Shown here: in pieces, positions 34,064 through 42,506 of the stretch
Layout of the letters: each line of letters opens with the position of its first letter
Numbering within the stretch: the first letter of the stretch is position 1
Assembly (NCBI GenBank): GCA_015493745.1
Contig: WGCN01000015.1
Coordinates: 1 to 62,397 of the forward strand
Direction: 5' to 3'
DNA: 62,397 nt
DNA from: Calditrichales bacterium
GTDB lineage: Bacteria > Calditrichota > Calditrichia > Calditrichales > J004
The notes under the pieces: generated by a model
Database searches by the model: none
What the model was told of the DNA's origin: nothing
The model's input: the letters and a program-made list of their open reading frames with translations, nothing else
Position numbers and translations under genes: made by a program

Positions 34064-35614
34064 TTACCGGGAACCGTTCAATTCCTGTCGGCGCAAAATG
34101 GCCTCCAGGCGCATAAAATCCTTGGCTTCATCGTTACGGTCGATGGTGGCCTGATCAATGGAATGGTCGGTGCCGCCCGAATGACGGATCACCTCATAAA
34201 TGGCATCCCAAACACGGCCGATGCGGTGTTGTTCACTGACTCTTAACACCATGCCGTAGTCCTCGCCATAGTTGCGGGCATAGGGTTCCTCGTTCACGCT
34301 AAAACCAATGCGGCGGATAAGCTCGATGGGAATGGAACGGGGGGCCCCGGCGCCGTTTATGCGCAACAGGTTGTTGCGGCCGTTCTCTTCTGTCCATTCG
34401 TCATGGGTTACCACCGGCAGGTCTTCCATGCGGGTGACGGATCCATCTTCCTGCTTTTGCCACACTTCGTAGGAACCGATCACCATACCGATTTTAGGAT
34501 CCGAAGCATATACGGCCAGAATCTTTTCCACGGCATCGGGCTTAAGACGGTCGTCGGAATCCAGTTGCACATAGTAGGTGCCCCGGGCCACACGGGCGCC
34601 CATGTTCAGACACAGCCCGAGGTTGTTAATTTCATAAACCAGCAGGCGAACGACCGGCCTGGAGGCGTCGTATTTTGAACCGCCTTCCATATATTCCTTC
34701 ACGGCGTCCACGGTGGGATCGTTGGGACCGCCGTTGACCACGACAATCACCTCTACCTCTTTTACCGTTTGGGCCTGTACCGATTCGATGGCCTGGCCGA
34801 TAAAAACCGGGCGGTTATTGACCGGAATGATGACCGAGGCCTGCAATTCCCCCTGCCGGATGTCACAGGGGGTGTAATGCGCGCCGGGGGCCAGATAAGC
34901 GTTGATCTCTTTTAAATGGGCGGATAAAATATTTTCCGCTTCCAACTGGCTCTCTTTGGAGGCCAGGAGGTAATCAAAAACGTTGTGGCCCTTACCTTCG
35001 GCGGTTACACTGTACAGGGAACCGGCATAACGGTTGGCGATATGAATCAGCCGCCCCTGGCGGGCCATTTTCAGGCGCAGATCATAGAGCGGAGCGAATT
35101 TGATGTCTTCATCGATATATCCGGCTTTTTTTAACGCGTCATGGGAAAGGAACCAGACGGGGCCAAAATCCTGATTATCCCGGACGCGGCCGGTATGATG
35201 TTTCAGCAGGCGGATTTCTTCCACGGTATCGCCGGTGATGCGTTCATAGTCCGAGTAAACCATACTGCTTTCCTTCTCCCGGCTCATGGCCAGCAGAAAC
35301 AACTCGGCGGCTCCGATTTTGAATTCAATCTTCGAGGAGGCATTGTCGGCCAACATAATAAAGGCCCCCTTACAGGCCTTAAAACCGGCGTTAAGCTGGC
35401 TGCTCTTGACGTCCTGATCGCAGGAGACGGTTTTTACGGGGAAACGGCCCTTGATGATTTGCTCAATGCCGGCGGAATCCGGGGTGTAGTTGGCCTGATG
35501 CATCAACACGATTTCGATGTTACGAACATCCTGGGAGGCCAGGGAGCGCAGGGTATCGGTGTAGTGGTTCTCAGGGGTTGCAAATAACAATGCCGAAATC
35601 AGATTTTGGCTCAT
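34064..35614 (-). CDS. Family 2 glycosyltransferase with a tandem GT-A arrangement
   Basis: The 516-residue protein contains two GT-A-like halves. The first (about 1-230) has a GT2-like start but shows MLADNASS where a DXD motif is expected and is probably not catalytic. The second (about 255-500) is a clear GT2 domain: ASVIIPVNNRP, VVVNGGPND and the metal-binding QLDSDDRL (DXD at ~351). No membrane segment. The donor and acceptor are unknown. It lies between namZ and the sugar kinase, transcribed with them, with AGGAG before ATG 35614. A glycosyltransferase inside a recycling cluster is unexpected. Confidence 0.8.
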   Translation of the reverse strand: MSQNLISALLFATPENHYTDTLRSLASQDVRNIEIVLMHQANYTPDSAGIEQIIKGRFPVKTVSCDQDVKSSQLNAGFKACKGAFIMLADNASSKIEFKIGAAELFLLAMSREKESSMVYSDYERITGDTVEEIRLLKHHTGRVRDNQDFGPVWFLSHDALKKAGYIDEDIKFAPLYDLRLKMARQGRLIHIANRYAGSLYSVTAEGKGHNVFDYLLASKESQLEAENILSAHLKEINAYLAPGAHYTPCDIRQGELQASVIIPVNNRPVFIGQAIESVQAQTVKEVEVIVVVNGGPNDPTVDAVKEYMEGGSKYDASRPVVRLLVYEINNLGLCLNMGARVARGTYYVQLDSDDRLKPDAVEKILAVYASDPKIGMVIGSYEVWQKQEDGSVTRMEDLPVVTHDEWTEENGRNNLLRINGAGAPRSIPIELIRRIGFSVNEEPYARNYGEDYGMVLRVSEQHRIGRVWDAIYEVIRHSGGTDHSIDQATIDRNDEAKDFMRLEAILRRQELNGSR

Positions 35615-35628
35615 ACGGAGGTCTCCTC

Positions 35629-36894
35629 TTAGTAGAGTAAATATTTATTACGGATTTTTAAAAATGCTTGTAATTCATCCTCCCAGCCGGCGCGAATGTC
35701 CTCTATACTCTTCCCCTCAAGTATATCGGAGTATATTTGATCGCTGCCGGCCGTTCTATGGAAGGATGATAAACGGTTTTCTTTGGCAAAGGGTGAATGA
35801 CCGGGATACCGGTCATATAAAAACTTCAGTAAATACAATCCGGCTTCGAAAGGCCGGAAAGCCTGCTCATCGCTGATATGTATCTGAATACCGTAACACA
35901 TTTCGCCCTTAAACACACTGTAATAGGGTTTAAAGCGGGTGGCACGGAAATAGACGCCGGGCAAATGCAGTTCGTTCAGCCGCCGGGTAAAATCCAGGGC
36001 GTCAATCCACGGCGCGCCCAAAAGCTCAAAGGGAGAGGTATAGCCCACGCCGATATTCACGCTGAGCAATTCGCCGATCAGCCCGGTGGCCGGCATAAAC
36101 AGGGCCGTTTTCCAATGGGGAACATGGGGTGAGGTGGGTACCCAGCTACGGCCGGTTTGCGGCCAAAACATGGAACGCTCCCAGCCGCTCATGCGAACAA
36201 CCGAAAGGTCGCATTCAATGCCGAAAGCGTCATTGAACATGGTGGCTAATTCGCCGGTGGTCATGCCGTGTCGGTAAGCAATGGGGTACATGCCCACAAA
36301 GGAATAAAAGGGTTCCCGGGTGATGTTGCCCTCTACCGTAATGCCGTTCAGAGGATTGGGACGGTCGAGAACGATAAACTCCTTATGATCGCGCGCGGCC
36401 GCTTTCATGGCATTGGCCATGGTATATATATAGGTGTAACTGCGAATACCGATATCCTGAATGTCAAAGATCAACACATCGACATCCTTAAGCATTTCCG
36501 GAGTGGGGATGCGTGTTTTGCCATACAGGCTGTACACGGGAAGGTTGAAGCGCGGTTCGGTGGCATAGCCGACCTTTTCCCCGGCTTCGGCGGCGCTAAA
36601 AAGGCCGTGTTCCGGAGCGTAAAGCGCGACCAGGTTTAAACCGGGATGTTCATAAATACGCACATAGGAAGGACGCATCCGGGCATCCACAGCACTGGGG
36701 TTGGTGATCAGGCCAATACGCTTGCCCTTAAACCTTTCCGCGTTGGAAAGCAGCAGATTGTCCAGTCCCGTACGGAAACTTTCCGCCTCCGGTACCGGTT
36801 TCACCGGCCGGGGGTGGAGCATCTGCCCGTGATGACAGGCTTGAAGAAACAGTAAAGAGAAAAAGACAATTAACAGTCGATTGCATATGTTCAT
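35629..36894 (-). CDS. namZ: NamZ-like exo-beta-N-acetylmuramidase lipoprotein (DUF1343)
   Basis: DUF1343 proteins (Bacillus NamZ/YbbC) remove MurNAc from the non-reducing ends of peptidoglycan strands. The 421-residue protein has a lipoprotein leader (LLFLQAC) and the family blocks RIGLITNPSAV, APEHGLFS, YSLYGKTRIPT, DIQDIGIRSYTY, DRPNPLNG, PIAYRHGMTTGELA and SVNIGVGYTSPFE. It is the first gene of the minus-strand cluster, downstream of a candidate promoter with an operator-like palindrome. With the SpoIID-like protein, a sugar kinase and an AmpG-like permease it makes a coherent wall-turnover set. Confidence 0.92.
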   Translation of the reverse strand: MNICNRLLIVFFSLLFLQACHHGQMLHPRPVKPVPEAESFRTGLDNLLLSNAERFKGKRIGLITNPSAVDARMRPSYVRIYEHPGLNLVALYAPEHGLFSAAEAGEKVGYATEPRFNLPVYSLYGKTRIPTPEMLKDVDVLIFDIQDIGIRSYTYIYTMANAMKAAARDHKEFIVLDRPNPLNGITVEGNITREPFYSFVGMYPIAYRHGMTTGELATMFNDAFGIECDLSVVRMSGWERSMFWPQTGRSWVPTSPHVPHWKTALFMPATGLIGELLSVNIGVGYTSPFELLGAPWIDALDFTRRLNELHLPGVYFRATRFKPYYSVFKGEMCYGIQIHISDEQAFRPFEAGLYLLKFLYDRYPGHSPFAKENRLSSFHRTAGSDQIYSDILEGKSIEDIRAGWEDELQAFLKIRNKYLLY

Positions 36895-36916
36895 TTAATA
36901 CAGCTCAGGAAGTTAA

Positions 36917-36933
36917 TTAGTTTGTCGAACTAA
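36917..36933. promoter_or_regulatory. Operator-like palindrome upstream of namZ
   Basis: TTAGTT (36917-36922) and AACTAA (36928-36933) are perfect inverted arms around TGTCG. The outer bases CAGGA/TCCTG extend the symmetry with a bulge. The palindrome lies right where transcription from the promoter at 36940-36968 would start, a typical place for a repressor site. No regulator gene is encoded next to it. Confidence 0.4.
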
Positions 36934-36939
36934 CTCCTG

Positions 36940-36968
36940 AACATACACAATCGCAAGGATTATTTCAA
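36940..36968 (-). promoter_or_regulatory. Candidate promoter of the namZ cluster
   Basis: On the minus strand TTGAAA (36963-36968) is separated by exactly 17 nt from TATGTT (36940-36945). Start of transcription would fall near 36933, inside the palindrome 36917-36933, about 40 nt before the namZ ATG (36894). Confidence 0.45.
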
Positions 36969-36984
36969 TCGAAAAAAACAGAGC

Positions 36985-37156
36985 GGTTCCATAGGGGGAT
37001 AACCGACGGCCGCGAAGCCGGGAAACAGGGGCGTTTTACTCCGCTTTCACGGCTGGCGGAGGGAACCGGACGTTTATTCCCTGCACTATCCGGCCCGCCC
37101 GCATCTCTTTTCCGATCCGGACTGGAAGAGGATAAAAGCCAATAAGAATGAACGGC
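36985..37156. other. GC-rich stretch without a convincing gene between namZ and metF
   Basis: The 262-nt gap between namZ and metF holds the namZ promoter on its left. The rest is GC-rich. One plus-strand frame reads protein-like (about 37058-37160, ...HYPARPHLFSDPDWKRI...) but has no start codon, no RBS and no full-length domain. It may be a gene remnant or noncoding DNA. No terminator with a T-run is visible after the metF stop. Confidence 0.3.
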
Positions 37157-38107
37157 TCAGGAAATCAGCCGGTCCAGCAGGGTGTTGATGGGCGTGGTGT
37201 TTTGCATAACATAAAAATGGATGGAGGGCACATTATGCTCCATCAGCTCGCGGGCCTGTTTCAATGTCCACTCTATGCCGATTTCGGCAACATCATCGGC
37301 GGAGGCGTCCAGAATTTGCCGCGAGAGTTCCACGGGCAGATCGATATGAAAGGTACGCGGCAGGGAGGTGATGTTTGATTTGCGGGTAATGATCTTCAAA
37401 CCGGGGATGATCGGCACATCGATGCCCTCGGACCGGCAACGGTCGACAAAGTCGAAATAGACCTTATTGTCAAAGAACATCTGTGTAACAATATACTCGG
37501 CGCCGGCCTCGATCTTTTTCTTTAGATAATAGATATCCGTATCCAGGTTGGGTGCGGAGAAGTGCTTTTCCGGATAGCCGCCCACGCCGATACAAAAATT
37601 GGAAGGTTTGGCATCCAGCAGGTTGTCTTCCAGGTAGTGGCCCTCGTTCATCTCTTTTACCTGGCGCACCAGATCCGAAGCGTACTTGTTGGTGGTGCGT
37701 CCGTCGGGCACCGGTTTTTTATAACCGCTGTCATCCCCCTGCACGGCCAGCACATTTTTAATTTCCAGATACTGCAGGTCGATCAGAAAGTCTTCGGTCT
37801 CCTCGCGGGTAAAGCCGCGGCAGAGGATATGGGGCACGGCGTCGATATTGTATTTTTTTTGGATCAGCGCGCAGATGCCCAGGGTGCCCGGGCGTTTGCG
37901 TTTAGTTTTGCGCTTGATGCCTTCCGGCGTTTCCTCGTAAATCACCTCGGCGGCATGACTGGTGATGTCGATAAAAGGGGGATTGTACTGCGCCAGGTCA
38001 TCCACCAGTTTTAGCAGGCTTTGGATATCCCCGCCCCGCCGCGGCGGAATGATCTCAAAACTGATTAATGTTTTCTTAGCTTTTTCCAGATGTTCGGTAA
38101 CCTTCAT
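37157..38107 (-). CDS. metF: 5,10-methylenetetrahydrofolate reductase
   Basis: MetF reduces methylene-THF to methyl-THF for methionine synthesis, using FAD. The 316-residue TIM-barrel protein has SFEIIPPR with the catalytic Glu, DITSHAA, HILCRGFTREE, NVLAVQGDD and the flavin-site segment IVTQMFFDN, all typical. It is divergent from the isocitrate dehydrogenase gene and stands alone on its strand, separated from namZ by 262 nt. Confidence 0.95.
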   Translation of the reverse strand: MKVTEHLEKAKKTLISFEIIPPRRGGDIQSLLKLVDDLAQYNPPFIDITSHAAEVIYEETPEGIKRKTKRKRPGTLGICALIQKKYNIDAVPHILCRGFTREETEDFLIDLQYLEIKNVLAVQGDDSGYKKPVPDGRTTNKYASDLVRQVKEMNEGHYLEDNLLDAKPSNFCIGVGGYPEKHFSAPNLDTDIYYLKKKIEAGAEYIVTQMFFDNKVYFDFVDRCRSEGIDVPIIPGLKIITRKSNITSLPRTFHIDLPVELSRQILDASADDVAEIGIEWTLKQARELMEHNVPSIHFYVMQNTTPINTLLDRLIS

Positions 38108-38210
38108 AGTTCAATTCGTCCCTTAAAGTTCAATGGTGCTCGTCAATTGTCGATAAAATAGAGGATAATGTTAATATGATGCCAAAAATTACACCGATAA
38201 TTGGGAGTAA

Positions 38211-38231
38211 TTGACATTTTTTTTGTATCTT
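38211..38231 (+). promoter_or_regulatory. Candidate promoter element of the icd gene
   Basis: TTGACA (38211-38216) is followed by eight T, a G and TATCTT (38226-38231). The 9-nt spacing does not suit a standard sigma-70 promoter; read as a Bacteroidota-type site (upstream TTG at about 38201 and -7 box like TAnnTTTG at 38226) the spacing of about 19 nt fits better. It sits 33 nt before ATG 38264, with AGGAG at 38251-38255. Confidence 0.35.
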
Positions 38232-38263
38232 CAACGCTTTAATTTCAATCAGGAGCCAATAAA

Positions 38264-39289
38264 ATGAGCACAAAACAAAAATCCGTAAAAGTAACCCTTA
38301 TCCCCGGGGATGGCATCGGGCCGGAGGTTACCTCTGCCGCGCGCAAGGTTATCGCCGCTGCCGGGGTGGTGATAGACTGGGAGATTGTGGACGCCGGCGC
38401 CGGGGCGCTGGACAAATACGATACCACCCTGCCGGAGGAAACCGTTGAATCCATTCGTAAAAACAAGGTGGCTCTGAAGGGGCCGCTGACCACCCCCATC
38501 GGCAAAGGTTTCACCTCCGTTAACGTCGGATTGCGCAAGGCCCTGGAGCTGTACTCCAATATACGCCCCGTGCGCTCCGCCCTGGGTATTTCCGTGCATC
38601 ACAAGCCGATCGATCTGGTGATCTTTCGTGAAAACACGGAAGACCTCTACGCCGGTCTGGAGCAGGATGTGGCGCCCGGCGTGGCCCAGAGCCTGAAGAT
38701 CATCACCGAGGCCGCTTCCACCCGTATCGCCAAATCGGCCTTTGAGTGGGCCCATCGCAATAAACGCCACACCATCCATGCCGTGCATAAGGCCAATATC
38801 ATGAAAAAGAGCGACGGTCTTTTTCTGGACAGCGTGCGCAAAGTGGCCGCCAGATATCCGGATATCACCTACAAAGAGATCATCGTTGATAATTGCGCCA
38901 TGCAGTTGGTGATGCATCCCGAACAGTTTGATGTCATGGTTCTGGGTAATTTGTACGGGGACATCATTTCCGATCTGTGTGCCGGTCTGGTGGGGGGATT
39001 GGGTGTGGTCCCCGGAGCCAATATCGGTGACGAGATGGCGGTATTCGAATCGGTGCACGGCAGCGCGCCGGATATTGCCGGGAAGGGCATCGCCAATCCG
39101 CTGGCCACGATTTTATCGGCCAATATGATGCTGCGCCATCTGGGCTTTAGCAAGGAAGCCGACCGTATCCAGGCGGCCATTGTTCTCTTTTTATCCGAGC
39201 GGCACCATCTGACCCCCGATATGGGCGGAAACGCCACCACCGATGAGATGGCCAACGCCATCATCGAAAAGATAAAACTGTTACGCTGA
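38264..39289 (+). CDS. icd: NAD-type isocitrate dehydrogenase
   Basis: The 341-residue beta-decarboxylating dehydrogenase oxidises isocitrate to 2-oxoglutarate. The substrate loop TSVNVGLRKALELYSNIRP (with Ser and Asn) is the isocitrate type, not the isopropylmalate type, and FRENTEDLYAGLE is typical of IDH3-like enzymes. The cofactor segment HGSAPDIAGKGIANP has Asp-Ile at the positions where NADP enzymes have Lys-Tyr, so NAD is predicted. A strong RBS (AGGAG) precedes it. The next gene, aroC, is on the same strand 72 nt downstream. Confidence 0.92.
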   Translation: MSTKQKSVKVTLIPGDGIGPEVTSAARKVIAAAGVVIDWEIVDAGAGALDKYDTTLPEETVESIRKNKVALKGPLTTPIGKGFTSVNVGLRKALELYSNIRPVRSALGISVHHKPIDLVIFRENTEDLYAGLEQDVAPGVAQSLKIITEAASTRIAKSAFEWAHRNKRHTIHAVHKANIMKKSDGLFLDSVRKVAARYPDITYKEIIVDNCAMQLVMHPEQFDVMVLGNLYGDIISDLCAGLVGGLGVVPGANIGDEMAVFESVHGSAPDIAGKGIANPLATILSANMMLRHLGFSKEADRIQAAIVLFLSERHHLTPDMGGNATTDEMANAIIEKIKLLR

Positions 39290-39361
39290 TAAAAGAAAGC
39301 GCCTGTTTTAAGCAGTGCTTTGGGCAGTCTGCTTTCATCCGCATTTTTGTATGAGGAAGAT

Positions 39362-40525
39362 ATGATTCGATATTTCACCGCCGGGGAATCCCATGGCCCC
39401 GGCCTGATGGCTGTAATTGAGGGCCTGCCGGCCAATGTGCCGGTGAATCTCGTCCGCGTCAATCATGAGCTGCATCGCCGCCAGCAGGGTTATGGCCGGG
39501 GACGGCGCCAGCAGATTGAAAAAGATGCCGTGGAGATCCTTTCCGGCATCCGTTTTGAAAAGACGCTCGGCAGTCCCGTCAGTGTTCTGTTACGCAACCG
39601 TGACTGGAAGAACTGGACGGAGATTATGGCAGTGGGGGAGGGTGTTTCTAAAAAAGAGGTGCGCCGGCCGCGTCCCGGTCATGCCGATCTTTCCGGGGCT
39701 CTGAAATATAACTTCCGTGATATGCGTAATGTGCTGGAGCGCTCCAGTGCCCGCGAAACGGCCATGCGCGTGGCCGTGGGGGCTTTGGTGCGGGAAATGC
39801 TTTATCTTTTTGACATAGAGATTCATTCGCATGTATTGGAATTGGGGCCCGTTAAAGCGGATCGTTCGCAAATGACCTCCGCGCTGTCCGGTAATATCAA
39901 TGAAAAAGCCGACGCTTCTCCGGTACGCTGTCTTTCGGAAAAGGGCGAAAGGGAAATGATCGCCGCCATTGACCGGGCCAAGCAGGAGGGCGACACGCTG
40001 GGCGGGGTGATTGAGGTCATCATCCGCGGGCTGCCGCCGGGACTGGGTTCCTATGTGCAATGGGACCGCAAGCTGGACGCCCAACTGGCCATGGCTCTGA
40101 TGTCCGTACAGGCGGTAAAAGGGGTGGAAGTGGGGCTGGGCTTTGAAACCGCCCGCCGACCCGGTTCCGCGGTGCATGATGAAATCCATTATGACCGTGA
40201 TAAAGGATTTTATCATTCTTCGAACAATGCCGGGGGCATTGAAGGGGGCATGAGCACGGGTGAGGATATCGTTCTGCACATCGCTAAAAAACCGATCCCC
40301 ACCCTGATGAAACCGTTACATTCGGTGGATATCGACAGCAAGGAGAGTTACAAGGCGCATGTGGAGCGTAGTGATGTGACCGCGGTGCCGGCGGCAGCGG
40401 TGATATGCGAAGCGGTAGTGGCGCCGGTTATTGCCAATGCCTTTTTAGAGAAGTTCGGCCGGGATACCCTGGAGGATATCCGCGGGGCCTACAACGCCTA
40501 TCTGAAAAGGATAGAAGCTTTTTAG
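39362..40525 (+). CDS. aroC: Chorismate synthase
   Basis: AroC converts EPSP to chorismate using reduced FMN, the last common step to aromatic amino acids. The 387-residue protein has the three signatures [31 protein letters not shown] with [16 protein letters not shown], and [17 protein letters not shown] chose ATG 39362 after GAGGAAG; an in-frame TTG at 39320 gives a longer N-terminus that does not match the family start. The C-terminal half contains [16 protein letters not shown], also conserved. Confidence 0.96.
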   Translation: MIRYFTAGESHGPGLMAVIEGLPANVPVNLVRVNHELHRRQQGYGRGRRQQIEKDAVEILSGIRFEKTLGSPVSVLLRNRDWKNWTEIMAVGEGVSKKEVRRPRPGHADLSGALKYNFRDMRNVLERSSARETAMRVAVGALVREMLYLFDIEIHSHVLELGPVKADRSQMTSALSGNINEKADASPVRCLSEKGEREMIAAIDRAKQEGDTLGGVIEVIIRGLPPGLGSYVQWDRKLDAQLAMALMSVQAVKGVEVGLGFETARRPGSAVHDEIHYDRDKGFYHSSNNAGGIEGGMSTGEDIVLHIAKKPIPTLMKPLHSVDIDSKESYKAHVERSDVTAVPAAAVICEAVVAPVIANAFLEKFGRDTLEDIRGAYNAYLKRIEAF

Positions 40526-40547
40526 AAGAGGTAAAACGAAGCGGATA

Positions 40548-42368
40548 TCAACGGCGGCGGTCACCCTTTTCGATAGCCGCCAGCATGCTTTTGGCTTCAC
40601 GGTTATTGGGCTGGCGGCTAAGCACCTTACGCAGGATATTGGCCGCTTTGCCGTTATAGCCCTGGGCTTTAAAAACCTTGGCCAGGGTAAGATTGCTTTT
40701 TACATCATTGGGATTGCGCTTTAACCGGGTGTTCAGTTCCGACATGAATTCCTTAAAGATATTGCGGTACTGATGTTCCGGCCCCAGGGTGGGTTGACGC
40801 ACAAATATGGCCGGTTCGATAAAAAAGACCTTGCGGTATTGCTCAATGGCCAGCGGCAGACGGTTGGTTTTTTCGTAAACCTCGGCCAGCTTGGTATAGG
40901 CCTTGATTAAGGTGGGGGCGATCTGTATGGTCTTCTTGAAATAGTTTTCGGCCAGGGGATAGTTGCCCATTTCCAGATAGGTCAGGGCCAGGTTGAATGT
41001 GGCCTGCATAAACCGGGGCCGGGCCTGGGCCGCTTTGGTAAAGGCCGCCACCATGTCCTGATAGACCTTGCCTTTTTTCACCGGATCGATGGTGCTCTTT
41101 TTGTTAAAACCTTTTTCCTTAACCGCTTTTTTAGAACCGGAAGCTTCATCCAGCATGTCCAGAAAGGCTTCGACCAGTTCTTCCAGTACCGCTTGCTTAT
41201 AGATGGTCACCCCGCGCATGAAGTTGGCCACGGCATGATTGGGCTTTTTCTTCAGGATGGCGTCAAATTCCAGCAGGGCGTTGTAATAAATCTGGGAACG
41301 GTAATAAACCTCGCCCAGGGTGGCCCGGAAGCGGATGTTGCCCGGATCCAGTTCCACCGCCCGGCGGTAGTCGTTGATGCTGGAGCGCATCTTGTTGGTG
41401 GCTACGGCCAGGTTGCCGTATTCATAGTAGACCGGCGCATATTCCGGATTCAGGTTGGCCGCTTCATCGAGATATTTTTTGGCCTTTTTATATTCCTTGT
41501 TCAGGATACTGATTTTACCCAGATAGTAGTAGGCCTTGAAATCATTGGGATTAAATTCCAGAACCTTGTTGAAGTCGGCAATGGCCAGGTCGTACTTTTT
41601 CTGTTTCTCGTAGATCAGGCCGCGTCCGTAATAGGGCTTGTCGAAGTTGGGCAGGGCTTTGATGATTTTATTGAATTGGTTTAGTGCTTCGTTATAACGT
41701 TTGTTATTGAAGTAAACGATGCCCAGGTTATAGTAGGCCTCCCAGAAATTCTTGTCCGCCATAATCGCCTGCCGGAACAGACCGATGACAATATCCGGAT
41801 TGCGACGGGGCTTGTTGTTTTCGATATAGGCCTTGATGAAGCTTTCAAAGGCCTTGGGTTTTTTGGTAAGAGAGCGGGCCATCAGCGCCTTTTCCCGTTG
41901 GGAAATGGGTACGCCGGATATATGAACGAGCCGGTCGATGATTTTATCGGCCGCCTGAACCAGTTGGTTTTCACGGATGGCAATGGTTTCTTCAAAAATG
42001 CGGTTACCGTTATTGGTGTTGTAATAGTATACATTCAGTTTGATCAGGGAAGCGGAATCGGTATAGGTTCCGGAAATGGCCACCTCGGCGCCGGTGATCC
42101 GTCCCAGTTGGATGGAAACCCTGTCCGAGGTTACCCCCTTGGTGAAACCGATTTCGGAAAAAGCCCTTTGCATGGTTTTCCTGTCTATCACATAAAACCC
42201 GGAGGCAACCGAAAGTTTGTTGCTCAACAGGTATTCGATAGCGCCGCTGATCCAGTCAATGCGGGTGGGGCCTTTATTGTCAAAGGGAACGAGCGCCACC
42301 TTGCGTTTGTCCTGAGCATAAAGCGTAGAGAACAGGAGAAGAAAAATGATAAGATATTTTCTATTCAT
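40548..42368 (-). CDS. Exported CsgG-like/TPR protein
   Basis: A 606-residue exported protein with a signal peptide (1-18). Residues ~20-160 are a CsgG/FlgO-like domain (KVALVPFDNKGP, VIDRKTMQRAFSEIG, GAEVAISGTY), related in type to the protein at 1426-2253. From ~190 on there are about ten tetratricopeptide repeats (AYYNLGIVYFNNKRYNEALNQF and similar), interrupted near 390-440 by a Lys-rich stretch. TPR arrays bind other proteins, so a scaffold in the periplasm is likely. It has no enzyme motif. It faces aroC convergently across a 22-nt gap. Confidence 0.85.
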   Translation of the reverse strand: MNRKYLIIFLLLFSTLYAQDKRKVALVPFDNKGPTRIDWISGAIEYLLSNKLSVASGFYVIDRKTMQRAFSEIGFTKGVTSDRVSIQLGRITGAEVAISGTYTDSASLIKLNVYYYNTNNGNRIFEETIAIRENQLVQAADKIIDRLVHISGVPISQREKALMARSLTKKPKAFESFIKAYIENNKPRRNPDIVIGLFRQAIMADKNFWEAYYNLGIVYFNNKRYNEALNQFNKIIKALPNFDKPYYGRGLIYEKQKKYDLAIADFNKVLEFNPNDFKAYYYLGKISILNKEYKKAKKYLDEAANLNPEYAPVYYEYGNLAVATNKMRSSINDYRRAVELDPGNIRFRATLGEVYYRSQIYYNALLEFDAILKKKPNHAVANFMRGVTIYKQAVLEELVEAFLDMLDEASGSKKAVKEKGFNKKSTIDPVKKGKVYQDMVAAFTKAAQARPRFMQATFNLALTYLEMGNYPLAENYFKKTIQIAPTLIKAYTKLAEVYEKTNRLPLAIEQYRKVFFIEPAIFVRQPTLGPEHQYRNIFKEFMSELNTRLKRNPNDVKSNLTLAKVFKAQGYNGKAANILRKVLSRQPNNREAKSMLAAIEKGDRRR

Positions 42369-42506
42369 GTATAAGAATCCGTTTCACTTGAGAAGCTATG
42401 GATAAACTCGACGAAAAATCACAAGTCTTAATTTATAATGTCCTTCTGCCGACAGAAATTTTAAAATAAGAAAAACTGTGGCGATATAAAAGGATACATG
42501 CTAAAA

